A DNA stretch of 64,000 bases, from assembly GCF_000189635.1 (NCBI RefSeq), contig NW_002476559.1, forward strand, positions 1,964,252 to 2,028,251, read 5' to 3'. Numbering within the stretch: the stretch's first letter is position 1; every line of letters begins with the position of its first letter. Origin of the DNA: Tetrahymena thermophila SB210. Lineage: Eukaryota; Ciliophora; Oligohymenophorea; Hymenostomatida; Tetrahymenidae. The notes below the pieces were generated by a model that made no database searches, was not told the DNA's origin, and saw only the letters and a program-made list of their open reading frames with translations. The position numbers were made by a program, and so were the translations under genes. This document shows positions 24,416 through 37,214 of this stretch, in pieces.

Positions 24416-26007
24416 TCAATCAAACAAATCATAAAATACCTAATTATAATTTATGTTTAAATAAATAGCAATGTTTTTATGAAAAGCATTATAATATTAA
24501 AATATACTGAAGTATGTTTAGTAATATTCTTGATTTACTTATTACATTTTAGCTAATTATTCTTCAAAAAAATTATCAAATTGAAATTTCTAATTTATCC
24601 AAATCACTAAATCTTATTAATTTATTAAGTTTATGAGATTTAAATAATTTTTAACACCTGTAAAATATGTTTTTATTTGACATATTGATTTTATTATTTT
24701 TAAATCTAAGGTTTCCAATTATGATTTATTTAAATTCCTTATTTTAACTTTTTAAAAATTAGAATTTTTTAAATTTATTCTTTTGTACTAATTGTATAGG
24801 TCAATAATTTAACAACCATCGAATTCAGTTAAAAGGCATTTTGTAATTATATTTGTTGAATTCTAGTCTAATTCGATTTTTATCAAAATAACTGAGATTC
24901 CCTTATGATTACAGTTATTATTATCATTAAATTCAATTATCATTTTTTGAAGCTTTTAAATATTATTAATAATAATCACTTTTTTTTCTCTTAAATAATT
25001 ATTTTTCCTAATTTATAAGATGTATGAAGAAATCAATATTATTTTTAAGGTTATGCTAATAATATCATGTTTTTCAATTTAATCATTAGAATAGTAATGT
25101 ACATACATTAATTAGGATAACAAAGAAAAAGTTTGAATAAGAATCTAATAGTAAATAAAAATTCTATCTAGCATAATTAAAATAGCTGAAACCATATTTA
25201 CTTCCTTATATTTTTTGTAATCCTTATCTGATAATATATTTATCCCAAGTCCATACTTGAAAAAACTTAAGTAAATCAACAAATTCATTTTTAAGCTACC
25301 TGAAAAATGAGAAAAAAACCTTTAAAACTTATAGCCAATTAAAAAACCTGGAAAAAATATTATAATTCTTAGCTTTTCAAAATAGAGTTTTAAGAAAGAA
25401 TTAATAAAAGATGGTAAACTTATATTTAAAAAGATAAGCAGCTAAAAAGAAGAAATTATTACATTTTTTATTGAAATCTTTTAGATTATTATGAAAAGTT
25501 AAGATTCGCCAATTATAAAATGTTAAGTAATATTACAAAGATAAATTAAAGTAATCCAAGGTAAAACTAAATGCAACTGATTTATTTATACAATATTTTG
25601 AAACACTAGAATCTAAAACACAGTAATTAAAAGAGCAAAAGTTTATCTCATAATCCATCCATTGTTGACATCTTAAGCATAATAGCTTTTAAACTTCTCA
25701 AATCTTAATAAAAAGTATAAGTCTTCCAATTAAATTAAAGAGAGAGCAAATATAAATAAAATTTCTAACTTGTTATTTTTTCTAAACAATATATAAATTA
25801 TTATCAAGTGTGAAATTAAAAATATCAGATTTATTATTAGAGCAAACATCCCAGTTTCCTTGTACTTAAAAAAAATAATTTTAAAATTATAATTTTATTT
25901 TTTTAAATTACAATTTAGTTATTAAGAAACCATAGAAGCCAATTAGCTTGGTTTAGTTTCACAAATAAAAAATATGCGATTTTTATTTGTTTAGGAAGTC
26001 CTGACAT
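24416..26007 (-). CDS. Multi-pass membrane protein family, copy A (514 aa)
   Basis: Two exons, 26007-25912 (32 codons, starting MSGLPKQIKIAYFLFVKLNQ) and 25864-24416 (482 codons plus TGA), phase 0. About eight to ten hydrophobic segments fill residues 10-310, e.g. MFALIINLIFLISHLIIIYI, HLVLPWITLIYLCNI, IIIFFPGFLIGYKF and ISITLKIILISSYIL. The last ~190 residues are soluble, with the family-conserved blocks LLTEFDGCQIIDL, LVIWINQKF and the C-terminus VFYDLFD. A conserved loop QDVNNGWIMR follows the third hydrophobic segment. I recognise no known family. Four further copies lie within 17 kb. It is divergent from the giant LRR gene at 26694, with 686 bp between the start codons. Confidence 0.85.
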
Positions 26008-26693
26008 TTTCGACTCTCTATCAATTTACAAATTAAAAGAAGTTCCACTTTAGTTTATTGTTTGCTAATTAATTAGTCTTATTTTTTGTTTTTTAAGATA
26101 TTTGTTTTTAATTATTATTTTTTATTTTTAATTAATTATAAATTTCAGAGAGTTTTTTTGATATTTTAAGAAGAGCTTTTATTAAATTGTTATTATGCTT
26201 ATTATAATTAAAATTTATGAAGTCATTCATAATATAGTGTATTAAATTTTTGTGGATGTGTAAACATATGAATTCCTAGATTTGCGATAAACAGATTAAT
26301 TAAAACAACAATTTTAAATGATTTTTATATTTAAATTTGTAATTTCAGATATTAAATTTTAATTTTACTATAAATTTATATTTAAAATAATAATATTCCA
26401 AAATATTTAATAAGCATAAAATTTTCAGATTTTTTGAGAAAATTATAAAAAATTTTATTTTAAACATTTCAATAATTAGACAGACTTATATTTTATTCTT
26501 AAATATCAATTTTCTTATATATTTATTAAAAATTTAAATAATTTTTTTTATAAATATTTTACTTTATTTTTTTTGTTAATTTTTGTAATTTATAAAGAAA
26601 CGTAAACATTTTTTTGGTTTATTTATTCATTCTGTTTTTACTTCTGACTTATAAAAATAAATAAATTTTAAAAAGAAATTTAAATTAATTAGA
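26008..26693. promoter_or_regulatory. Divergent intergenic region, likely bidirectional promoter
   Basis: It separates head-to-head start codons of membrane-protein copy A and the giant LRR gene. Its left ~200 bp (TTTTCGACTCTCTATCAATTTAC and onward, seen as CGACTCTCTATCAAT in the other copies) is shared with copies B and C, so it is probably their common core promoter or 5' UTR. No defined factor site is recognised. Confidence 0.5.
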
Positions 26694-29600
26694 ATGAGTG
26701 TTTACGATCTAATAATAAATGAAGGTTTTTAAAAATAACTTTGCTAAAATGATGTGTTCTCATTTAAAGAATAAAAATTTTTTAAGATACTATTTTAATT
26801 TCCTTCTTAATAGTTAAGCTAAGCTGCATAGGAATTCGCAGAAACAATTCCATAGTTTTCTGAAATAGAAGAGATTTTTTTAGAGGTAAATCCTTATTGC
26901 TTAATAGAAGAGCAGGTATATCTAAATATTGCTAATATATGCTCGCAAAGTATTACAAAATTAAAGAATATATAATTAATTTTTGGTGATTACTGTAAAT
27001 TAAGCAATTTAAGTTTCATAATAGACCTAATATCACCTTTGAATCAATTTACTTTAAATATTGGAAAAATAAATAATTTAAATCATTTTAGTTACATGAA
27101 TTTATAACAATTTTTAAGTCACTAAAAAGATCTTTAAAAATTACAAATTAAAATTGGAGTTGAAAATTAATTTGGAGATGAAAGCTTACAAAAATTTAGC
27201 TTAGCATTGTAATAGTTGAAATGTTTACAAGAGTTTTCATTTGATTTTGATTTTTGTATGATCACTTAAAAAGGAATTCAGGTATTTAGTGAAGCGCTGA
27301 AAACTTTAGTTTGCTTAAAAAAGTTTAACTTTTACAATTAAGGTAAATACTCTATGATTGAAGGATTTTCTTTTATCTTAGATTCTCTAAGTTATATGAA
27401 AGATCTTATTGATTTGAGAATAGTATTTTCATTTGAGACAATTATATTTCCAGTAGATGCTCAAATCATGGTTAAAAGTTTCAAAAACCTAAATTAATTA
27501 AAATATTTAGAATTAAAAGGATTTAATTTATTTTAACTTTAGTAAAATGATGAAATTGCTGATATATTAGCAAATAAAATTCTTTTAGAGACTCTTATCA
27601 TATTCTTTCATAGAATACCTGAAGATAATTTAATTTACAACAAAATTTCTCAAAATTTATAATTCTTGTCAAATCTTAAAGATTTACAGTTATAAGTTTC
27701 AGATGTTAGCAGCAGACAAATTGATTTGGGTTTTGATTTTTTTTCAAATTCCTTGATCAAATTAAATAATTTAGAGTGTTTAAATTTGTAGATTTAATCT
27801 GGAAACTAGGTTGATTTATTGCAATTCAGTGCTTTGGGTGATGCATTGAAAACACTAATAAAATTAAAATAATTAGATCTATTTTTAGGAGATAGCAACA
27901 GTATGAATAAAGAACATTATTTAAGTTTATTTGAGGGATTTTCATAAATTGAAAATTTAAAGAGTTTAAAAATAAGAATGAAGACTTTAAAATAAAAACC
28001 AATTAAATTTAAAATAATAGGAAATGCTTTGGAAAAGCTAACAAAGTTATAAAATTTAAATATTGAAATTGAGACAAAAGCTATTTCGTACAAGTAAATA
28101 TCAGATCTTAGCAAAGGATTAAAATAAATGAATGAATTAATTGAGCTTCGAATTAATTTAAAATCTTTCGATAACCTGTCAATTTAAGAAGAAGTTTTTA
28201 AATAAATTAAATATCTCAATAAAATTGAAATTTTAGAAATTTATCATCAGTGCCTAAAAAATGTTATTAGATAATATTAATTGATAAAAGACATTAATAT
28301 GTGCACAGCAGTGAACTTGAAAAAGCTACAAATTCAACTAGATGTTGGTAATTTTTCTGATTTAGGATTTCAACTGAAGTAGTTTTTTGAATCAGCATAA
28401 AATTTAAAAATTGCAGACATAGAAATTATATTTAACATGGTTACTTAATATAGTACAAAATTCTAAAAATTTTTAGGCAGTTTTTAATTACCTAGCTCTA
28501 TTGAAGATCTTCGTTTAAAATTTATTTTCAACAAGTAAATTATAAGTGACTAGTTAATGCTATTTTAGATTTTCTAAAACCTTAAAGACTTAAAAGAGTT
28601 AAAACTTGAGTTTTAAAATAAAATAACAAAAATGATCATTTTTGATTTAGAAAAATCTCTTTCTTATTGCAATTAAATTTTTAGTTTCAGTTTAAAACTA
28701 GGATTTTCTCTTTATTAAAGGGAAGGCTAAAGTTTTATCTCTATGATTAAGTAGCTATCTAATTTAAAAGAATTGGAACTAAATCTTCCTCATTTTACAG
28801 GATTTGAAAAAGATTTTATTTAATAATTTAAAGAGACTTTATCAAACTTAAAAAATTTGTATTGTTACAATGAAAATATTTAATTTCTTTAAAGAAAAAG
28901 AATAAATTAATATGATTATGTCTAAAATTTGTAAAATTTAGTTGAGTGTTAAATTTTACAAAATAAAGATCCAATTTACAAAAAAATCTAAATCAAACAT
29001 AGAGTTTCCTAAAAACTTCCACTAAATCATTCAAGCTTTGCCATCAACTAAACATAAAATAAATCTTAATTCAGTATGAGTAGTTTTTCTATTTAATTTC
29101 ATCCATTTATGACTCCTTTTTGCTACTTTGAGGTTTTAAAGAGCTTAAAAAATTTCATTTAACTAAAGGAGCTGTCTTTAAATTTTAAAGGAAATGTTTA
29201 TTTAACAAAAACAGAAGTCAATGAGTTAAGAATAGGTTTATCACAACTCTCTCTACTCTAAAAATTAAGCTTGAATTTTAAAAGTAATTTTTATGATAAT
29301 TTAAGGAAGAAAATCATTTATGCAATAGGAAAGGGCTTACAGTCAATATAAAATGTTGAGAGTTTAAGTTTAGATATTGTAAAAACGAAAGATTATTCTT
29401 ACTGTAATTATTTTTAGGAACTGTTTAAAGGAATACTTAATTAAAAATAGCTATAAATGTTGCATTTGATGCTTGTAGGATGTAGTTAGAGTGAATTCTA
29501 AATTTTAAATTTTGAGAATCTTTTAGAAAGTAAAAACTAAATATAAAATCTAAAGCTAATAATTGATGGTGACTTTGATGAATAAAACTAAATAAAAATA

Positions 29601-30698
29601 GGAAAAGGAATTAGCTATTTATAAAATTTAAGGCATCTTTTTATGAAAATAAATAGCAATCTTGAAATTAGTATGGCAGGGGAGGAATCGATAGTCTAAG
29701 GAATATAAAATTTGAGTAATTTGTAATAATTAAATGTAGACATCAATACAAAGAAAAACAACTGCAATGTTATAAGTGATCAAAAAACTCTTTCAATTCT
29801 TAACAATAAAAAGTGTTTAAAAGAATGTGTTCTTTAATTTAGAAATTAAATAAATCTAGATATTAAATAAGATGATATTTATTTGATAAATAATATTCAA
29901 AATTTCAAGTTTAGTGTTGTACAAAATTAATATGACCAAATATAAAATGGCTACTAAGATTTCCTTATTGCTTTTATTAAAATTTAAAAAAAAGTAAACA
30001 AGTTAAGGATCTAATTGTCTTAAACTTAAAGCTATAGTGAATAATTTATTCTAAATCTGACTGGATAAGTGGGAAATAAATTAGATTTTGGTTTTAATAT
30101 AGTAATTCAAAAATAAAACACACAAGATATTTTGTCTTTTTTGGAGAGATTGATTTAGATTGAAAAAATATCTCTAAATATATGTCAAAATTTGAGTTTT
30201 TAGCAAGTTATCTTTGAAAATAATTTTAGATACTTCAGTAATATTTAAGAATTAAGTGCTTCATTTTAGATAAATAATAAAAATTAATAATAACTTTTCT
30301 TAGATTTTTCCAAAGGAATAATTTATTTACAAAATATATAAAAATTAACAATTATGTATTTTTAATGCAATATCTCAAAAGAAAATTTAGATGTTCTTAC
30401 ACAGAGTTTGTGTTAACTAAAGCTCTTGCGCTACTTAAATCTTTAGTTTTACTTGCAAAGTGCACCTTTTAGTCAGTATCTTCTAAGTAATACAAAGTCT
30501 TTTTTCAAGCTATCTAAATTGAATTACCTTGTCTTAAAACACTCTGATTATGATTCACTTTAAGATAAAAAGCTCTAAATAAAAACTTTAAAAAGAAAAT
30601 ACTTAAGGTTAGTAAGTTTTTAACTTTTATAAGTATTGTTTCCTTACATGATTGAGTTATAAGACGAAATAATAAACTTAGCCTATCAAGAGTTTTGA
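26694..30698 (+). CDS. Giant leucine-rich-repeat protein (1334 aa, no introns)
   Basis: A single frame of 1335 codons with hundreds of in-frame TAA/TAG glutamines and no TGA before 30696-30698. It starts MSVYDLIINEGFQKQLC. Throughout there are degenerate LRR units of the ciliate RNI-like type: L..AL..L..L..L.L.., e.g. FSEALKTLVCLKKFNFY, LGDALKTLIKLKQLDLFLG and ISYLQNLRHLFMKI. I estimate well over 25 repeats. No signal peptide, membrane span or kinase domain was seen. It is likely a large solenoid scaffold. It differs from the LRR gene at 3476 in having no introns. It sits head to head with membrane-protein copy A. Confidence 0.88.
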
Positions 30699-31198
30699 TA
30701 TTTATGAAAATTAAAAAAATTGCTGACTAATTATTACATTTTTGCTAAATAATTAAATATTTTCTTATAAATATAAAATTGTATTAGATTTGATTTGATA
30801 CACTCTCAAAAACTTAAACTTGAAAATAAAAATACATATAAACTATATATTTATTTTATATTTAAAAATGAATAAACAAACATTTTCATAATTTTTCACT
30901 AAAAATAATAAATGATTTTTAAAATAATTAAAGGAAAAATGTTCATTTAAATTATTTTATGATCAAGCTATTTCATTTCAAAGTGTTTGCTTGCAATAAT
31001 GATGCACCATACAATAAGCGAAATTTAATGTTTTGATTTAGTTAAGATAATTTACAAGCTTAATTTTTGGAAAGCCAATTTTTTTAAAGAAAAAATTTTT
31101 TAATGTGGTCTTAATTAATTAGTTTAACAGTAAATATATAATAGATATAAATATTTTTTCTTAAATATTTAAGAAGTAATACAAAAATATTAAGCCTT

Positions 31199-31241
<43 letters not shown>

Positions 31242-31249
31242 TTAATCAA
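30699..31249. other. Intergenic between convergent genes
   Basis: AT-rich. It includes the conserved family 3' flank from about 31066 and an (ATTT)n tract at 31200-31242 right beside the TGA of copy B. Confidence 0.6.
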
Positions 31250-32835
31250 TCAATCAAACAAATCATAAAATACCTAATTATAATTAATGTTTAAATAAAT
31301 AGCAATGTTTCTATGAAAAGCAATATAATATTAAAATGTACTGAAGTATGTTTAGTAATATTCTTGATTCACTTATTCTATTCTAGCTAATTATGGTTTT
31401 AAAAAATTATCTTATTTAAATCTCTAATTTATCCAAATCACTAAATCTTATTAATTTATTAATTTTATGAGATTTAAATAGTTTTCAACACTTATAAATT
31501 CTGCTTTTATTTGACATACTGATTTTAATATTTTTAAATCTAAGATTTCCAACTATTATTGATCTAAACCCCTCATTTTAACTTTTTAAAAATTTGAATT
31601 TTTCAAATTCGTTCTTTTGTACTTTTTGTATATGTCAAATATTTAACAACCATCAAATTCACTTAAAAGGCATTTTGTTATTATATTTGTTGAATTCTAG
31701 TCTAATTCGATTTCTATAAAAATATTTGAGATTCCCTTAAGATTACAGTTATTATTATTAAATTCAATTATCATTTTTTGAAGCTTATTAATATTATCAA
31801 TAGCAATCACTTTTCTTTCTCTTAAGTAACTATTTTTCCTAATTTATTAGATGTATGAAGTAATCAATATTATTTATAAAGTTATAATAATGATATCTTG
31901 TTTTTTAATTTAATCATTAGAGTAGTATTTTACATACACAAATTAGAATATCAAAGAAAAAATTTGAATAAGAGTCTAATAGTAAAAGAAAATTTTATCT
32001 AGAATAATCAAAATAGATGATATCACATTTAGTTTCTTATATTTTTTGAAATCCTCATCTGAAAATATGTTTATTCCATTTATGTACTTAAAAATACATA
32101 ATAAAACGATTACTTGAAATTTTTTATTATCTATAAAAGTAAAAAACCTTTTAAACTTATAGCAAAATAATAAGAATGCAAAGAAAAGTATAATATTTAG
32201 CTTATCAATGTAGAGTTTTATCTCAGAATAAAAAAAAGATTCTTAACTTATATATTAAAAGATAAACAGCTAAAAACAAGAAATTATTAGTTTTTTTATG
32301 GAAATCTTTTAGATTATTATGGAAAGTTAAGATTCACCAATTATATAATATTAAGCAATATTACAAAGATAAATGCAAGTAATCTAAGGTAAAACTAAAT
32401 GCAAAAGACTTATTTTTTCATAATCTTTACACAGTAACATCCAAAATACAGTAAATGAAAGAGCAAAAGTATATCTCATAATCCATCCATTGTTGACATC
32501 TTAAGTATAATAGTTTTTAAACTTCTCAAATCTTAATAAAAAGTATAAGTCTTCTAATTAAATTAATGAGAGAGCAAATATAAATAAAATCTCTAACTTG
32601 TTATTTTTTCTAAACAATTCATAAATTATCATCAAGTGTGAAGTTAAAAATATCAGATAATTTATTAAAGTTGTAATCAAAATTTCCTTGTACTTAAAAA
32701 AAATAATTTTAAAATTATAATTTTATTTTTATAAATTACAATTTAGTTATTAAGAAAGTATAGAAGCCAATTAGCTTGATTTAGCTTCACAAATAAAAAA
32801 TATGCGATTTTTATTTGTTTAGGAATTCCTGACAT
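31250..32835 (-). CDS. Multi-pass membrane protein family, copy B (512 aa)
   Basis: Exons 32835-32740 and 32692-31250, phase 0, TGA 31250-31252. The N-terminus MSGIPKQIKIAYFLFVKLNQ differs from copy A at one residue. The intron position and sequence are nearly unchanged. The QDVNNGWIMR loop, the hydrophobic segments, the FDGCQIFDIY block and the VFYDLFD end are all kept. No stop interrupts the frame, and most differences from A are single codons, which suggests continued selection. Two residues shorter than A. It is divergent from the Cys/His coiled-coil gene at 33631. Confidence 0.85.
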
Positions 32836-33630
32836 TTTCGACTCTCTATCAATTTACAAATTTGAAGCAGATCCGCTTAGTTTATTGTTTGCTAATTAAT
32901 TAGTATTTTTTTTGTTTTTTAAGATATTTGTTTTTAATTATTTTTTAAATATTTAATTAATTATTAATTTTAAGAGAGTTTTTTTGGTATTTTAAGAAAA
33001 GCTTTGATGAAATTGTTATAATATTTATTATAATTAAAATTTATGATGTCATTCACAATATAGTTGTATTAAATTCTTGTGGATGTGGAATAAGAATTGA
33101 ATTCCTGTATTTTCGATCAAGCATATTAATTAAATAAACAATTTAGTATGATTTTTTTAATTTAAATTAGTAATTTCAGGTCAAAATACATACAGAAAAA
33201 TTTTTACAAATTTTGAGAGTAAAAAAATTTCATTAAATGATTTTCAAAATTGATATTCGAAAAAATATTTTTACAACAATGATTTTCCTCTATATAAAAT
33301 TTTAACAATATATACCTAATAGGGTGGTGGGATAATACTTTTTCATTTATATTATTCATGTTAATATATTTTTCTATCTTTAAAAATGTTAATAAAAGAA
33401 TAATAGATTTATGTAGCTGAAATTAATATTTTATTTTCCCTGATAATTAATTAATTAATTAGTGCTTATTTGATTTTCAAGCTAGATTGTTTTTAATTTA
33501 CTAAATTATTTCATCTAATCTCAGTAATAAGGTCTTAAAAAGTATTTAATATCATGGGTTTATTATATTAATTAGTCTTTAAAATTTGATCATAATCAAA
33601 AGCAGCTTAAAGCTTAATCATAAATAATAA
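32836..33630. promoter_or_regulatory. Divergent intergenic region with a block shared with 41580-41888
   Basis: It lies between the start codons of copy B and the 304-aa gene. From about 33310 to the ATG it matches the region before the second 304-aa gene (about 41580-41888). Matches include the G-rich piece ATAGGGTGGTGGG, and the shared sequence runs straight into the coding region. This is likely the promoter and 5' UTR of that gene pair. Confidence 0.6.
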
Positions 33631-34545
33631 ATGGATTAACTAAAATTAGATTTTTCTTTAAATAATTCAAGGCTTTGTCCAGTTCACAAAAAAATATAAG
33701 TATATCTAAATGTTGACACTAAATAGTAGAACACTGACCCTATTTTCAAGTGTGTATCATGCGTGTCAAAAGAATTGCACTAACAAAAAAACTAAATTAA
33801 GGTAACTCCTCTAGATGATATTTTAAATGATGAAGAAATTTAATTGGATAACTGGCTGATTGATGTAGATTTTGGCAAATTTCATAAGCTGTTTATTCAA
33901 GAGCAATTAAACATCTAATAAGAATTGGATAAGTTTTTCAAAAACTTCAGATCTTCTATAATTAACAAGCTAGACATTTTTGAAGAAAGTGTGAGAAAGA
34001 GATACGAAGAATTAGAGTTCAATAAAACAAAGATTATCCAATATATTAAAGATAGCTCAATGAAAGAATAAGTTAGAAGTATTTTAAAATAAAGCTAAAA
34101 TTTAGAGCAACAAACTAAATCTTATAAAGAACTGATAAAACATTTAGAAAAGAATGAAAAAGATATCTAAGATAATTACCATTAATTACAATAAAACTTT
34201 AATTTTTACGCTGAATATCTATGCATAGAAAATATATCTAAATTTCAAATATAATTAGAAAGCGTTCTAAATAATATATCTTAAATAGCAAACTACTAAA
34301 TAGTTGATATGCTTAAAATTTAAGATCAAAAAGTACTTCCAATAGAAAATGATGAAGGATTTAATGATTAAATTTATCATGGACAAATTTCTAATGTGTG
34401 CTCATTGTATGAAATTAATTGCAATTAAATCACTTAATACGTAAAGCTAACCTTATAAGACTAATAACTAGTACATAATTATGACTTGTAAAAATACGAA
34501 AAAAAATATCTTACTTATCTTCTATTCCCAGATTAAATATTTTGA
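33631..34545 (+). CDS. Cys/His-motif coiled-coil protein, copy 1 (304 aa)
   Basis: Single exon, 305 codons, ATG 33631 to TGA 34543-34545. Near the N-terminus is a CxxH...CxxC metal-binding-like motif (CPVHKK about residues 17-22, then FKCVSC about 41-46), resembling half of a B-box-type zinc finger. Residues ~85-230 are strongly helical and charged (QQELDKFFKNFRSSIINKLD; QSYKELIKHLEKNEKDI-type heptads), a probable coiled coil. The C-terminal ~70 residues look globular (YEINCNQITQYVKLTLQ). The plan is TRIM-like without a RING. A nearly identical gene lies at 41889. Function unknown. Confidence 0.85.
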
Positions 34546-34807
34546 TCTATTTTCGTATTATTTTGAATATATAATATAAGATTATTGAAAATAAAAAGAA
34601 AAAAATCACCCCTTTTATTGAAAGGAAAAATGGGGAAAGAAGCCAATTTTTTTAAAAAAAAAAATTTTTAAAAGTGGTCTTAATTAATAAGTATAAACAG
34701 TAAGTATATATATAATAGATATAAATATATTTTCTTAAATATTTAAGAACTAATACAAAAATATTAAGCCTTTTATTTATTTATTTACTTATTTATTTAA
34801 TTATTTA

Positions 34808-36399
34808 TCAATCAAACAAATCATAAAAAACCAAATGATAATTAATGTGTAAATAAATAGCAATATTTCTATGAAAAGCATTATAGTAAAAAAGCATACT
34901 GAAATATGTTTAGTAAAATTCTTTATTTACTTATTCCATTCTAGCTAATTATGGTTATAACAAATTATCAAATTGATATTTCTAATTTATCCAAATCACT
35001 AAATCTTACTAATTTATTAATTTTATGAGATTTAAATAGTTATTAACACTTATAACATTTGTTTTTATATGACATATTAATTTTAGTATTTTTAAATCTA
35101 AGGTTTCCAACTGTTATTGAGTTAAATCACTCATTTTAACTTATTAAAAATTTGAATTTTAAAAATTTGTTCTTTTATACTTTTTGTTTATGTCAATTAT
35201 TTAGCAACCGTCAAATTCAGTAAAAAGGCATTTTGTTATTATATTTGTTGAATTTTAGTCTAATTCTATTTTTATCAAAATAATTGAGATTCCTTTAAAA
35301 TTATAGTTATTATTATTATTAAATTCAATAATCATTTTTTGAAGCTTTTTAATATTATCAATAATAATCACTTTTCTTTCTCTTAAGTAACTATTTTTGC
35401 TAATTTGTAATATGTATGAAGAAATCAATATTATTTTTAAGATTATGCTAATGATATCTTCTTTTTCAATTTAATCATTAGAGTAATAATTTATATATAT
35501 TAATTATAATACCAAAGAAAAAGCTTGAATAAAAGTCTAAAAGTAAATGAAAATTCTATCTAGCATAATTATGATAGCTGATATCACATATACTTTCTTA
35601 TATTTTTAGTAATCCTTATCTGAAAATATGTTTATTCCATTTAAATACTTGATTTAACATAAGAAAATCAACAAATTCATTTTTGAGTTAGCTGAAAAAT
35701 GAGAAAAAAACCTTTATAACTTACAGCCAATTAAAAAACCTGAAAAAAAAAATATAATTCTTAGCTTTTCAAAATAGAGTTTTATGTAAGTTTAAATAAA
35801 AGATGGTAAACTTATATTTTAAAAGATAAATAGCTAAAAAGCAGAAATTATTACATTTTTTATGGAAATCTTTTGGATTATTTTGAAAAGTTAAGATTCG
35901 CCAATTATATAATGTTAAGCAATATTACAAAGATAAATCAAAGTAATCTTAGGTAAAACTAAATGCAAAAGATTTATTTTTTGATTACTTTAAGACAGTA
36001 AAATCTAAAAAACAGTAATTGAAAGAGCAAAAGTATATCTCATAATCCATCCATTGTTGACATCTTAAGTATAATAGTTTTTAAATTTCTCAAATCTTAA
36101 ATAAAGATATAAATCTTCTAATTAAATTAAAGAGAGAGCAAATATAAATAAAATTTCTAACTTGTTATTATTTCTAAATAATGTATAAATTATTATCAAG
36201 TGTGAAATTAAAAATATCATATTTATTATTAGATTAACCATCCCAGTTCCCTTGTACTTAAAAAAAATAATTTTAAAATATTAATTTTATTTTTTTAAAT
36301 TACAATTTAGTTATTAAGAAAGTATAGAAGCCAATTAGCTTAGTTTAGTTTCACGAATAAAAAATATGCGATTTTTATTTGTTTAGGAAGTCCTGACAT
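34808..36399 (-). CDS. Multi-pass membrane protein family, copy C (514 aa)
   Basis: Exons 36399-36304 and 36256-34808, phase 0, TGA 34808-34810. All family features are present: N-terminal MSGLPKQIKIAYFLF, the conserved 47-bp intron, QDVNNGWIMR, FDGCQIIDI, LVIWINQKY, and C-terminal VFYDLFD. The frame is intact. It is closest to copy A by eye in the N-terminal exon and 5' flank. Unlike A, B and E it has no plus-strand partner at its 5' side; the next gene upstream is copy D on the same strand. Confidence 0.85.
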
Positions 36400-37214
36400 T
36401 TTCGACTCTCTATCAATATACAAATTTAAAGTATTTCCGCTTTAGTTTATTGTTTTGTTATTAATTAGTCTTATTTTTTGTTTTTTAAGATATTTGTTTT
36501 TAATTATTTTTTTGATATTTAATTAATTATAAATTTCAGAGAGTTTTTTTGATATTTTAAGAAGAGCTTTTATCAAATTGTTATTATATTTATTATTAGG
36601 GATAAACTTAATTAATAAAATTATTAATTTGATTTAATTAATATACTATAATTAAATAAATAAAATATAACTTTTTTCATTTAAAAAACTGTTATTTTTA
36701 ATAAATGAAACTATTTAAAACCAAATAGCATATATATGTTTTTAGATATAAAAACTTGCAAAAATTTAAAAAATAAAATTAACAAAGTAAGTAAGTAACC
36801 TATGTAATATTAAAATAATAAAATTTTTTATTTTCTCAATTTTAATTTAATATCCAAATCTTAAAAAGAGAACGAATAAAATTTATGATTAATTTTTTTT
36901 TAGAATTTAATTATTATATTTTAATCAATAAATCATCTATTTATTAATTAATTAATCTATCCAATCAGGTTTGAGATAAATATTAGAAAAATATAATTTA
37001 TAATTAAAAATTTAATGCATTTTATATTTAAATTAAATTACATTTTCAAAAAAAAAAATTTTTAAATAAAAAAGCTTTTCCAACATTCATGAAAATACAA
37101 TAATTAAAAAAAATATAAATATATATAATCAATCACATTAAATAGCAATAAGAAGCTAATTCTATTATAGTAATACATATAAAATTTTGTATCTATCTAT
37201 CATCTATCTATATC
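36400..37214. other. Intergenic between tandem copies C and D
   Basis: The ~190 bp beside copy C matches the 5' flank of copies A and B. Homology stops near 36595. The remainder is AT-rich with nothing recognised. Confidence 0.6.

Noticed and set aside
24270-36600. Three ~2.3-kb repeats first taken for transposable elements
   Set aside because: Read on the minus strand in the ciliate code they are intact two-exon genes with conserved intron position. There are no terminal repeats or target duplications.
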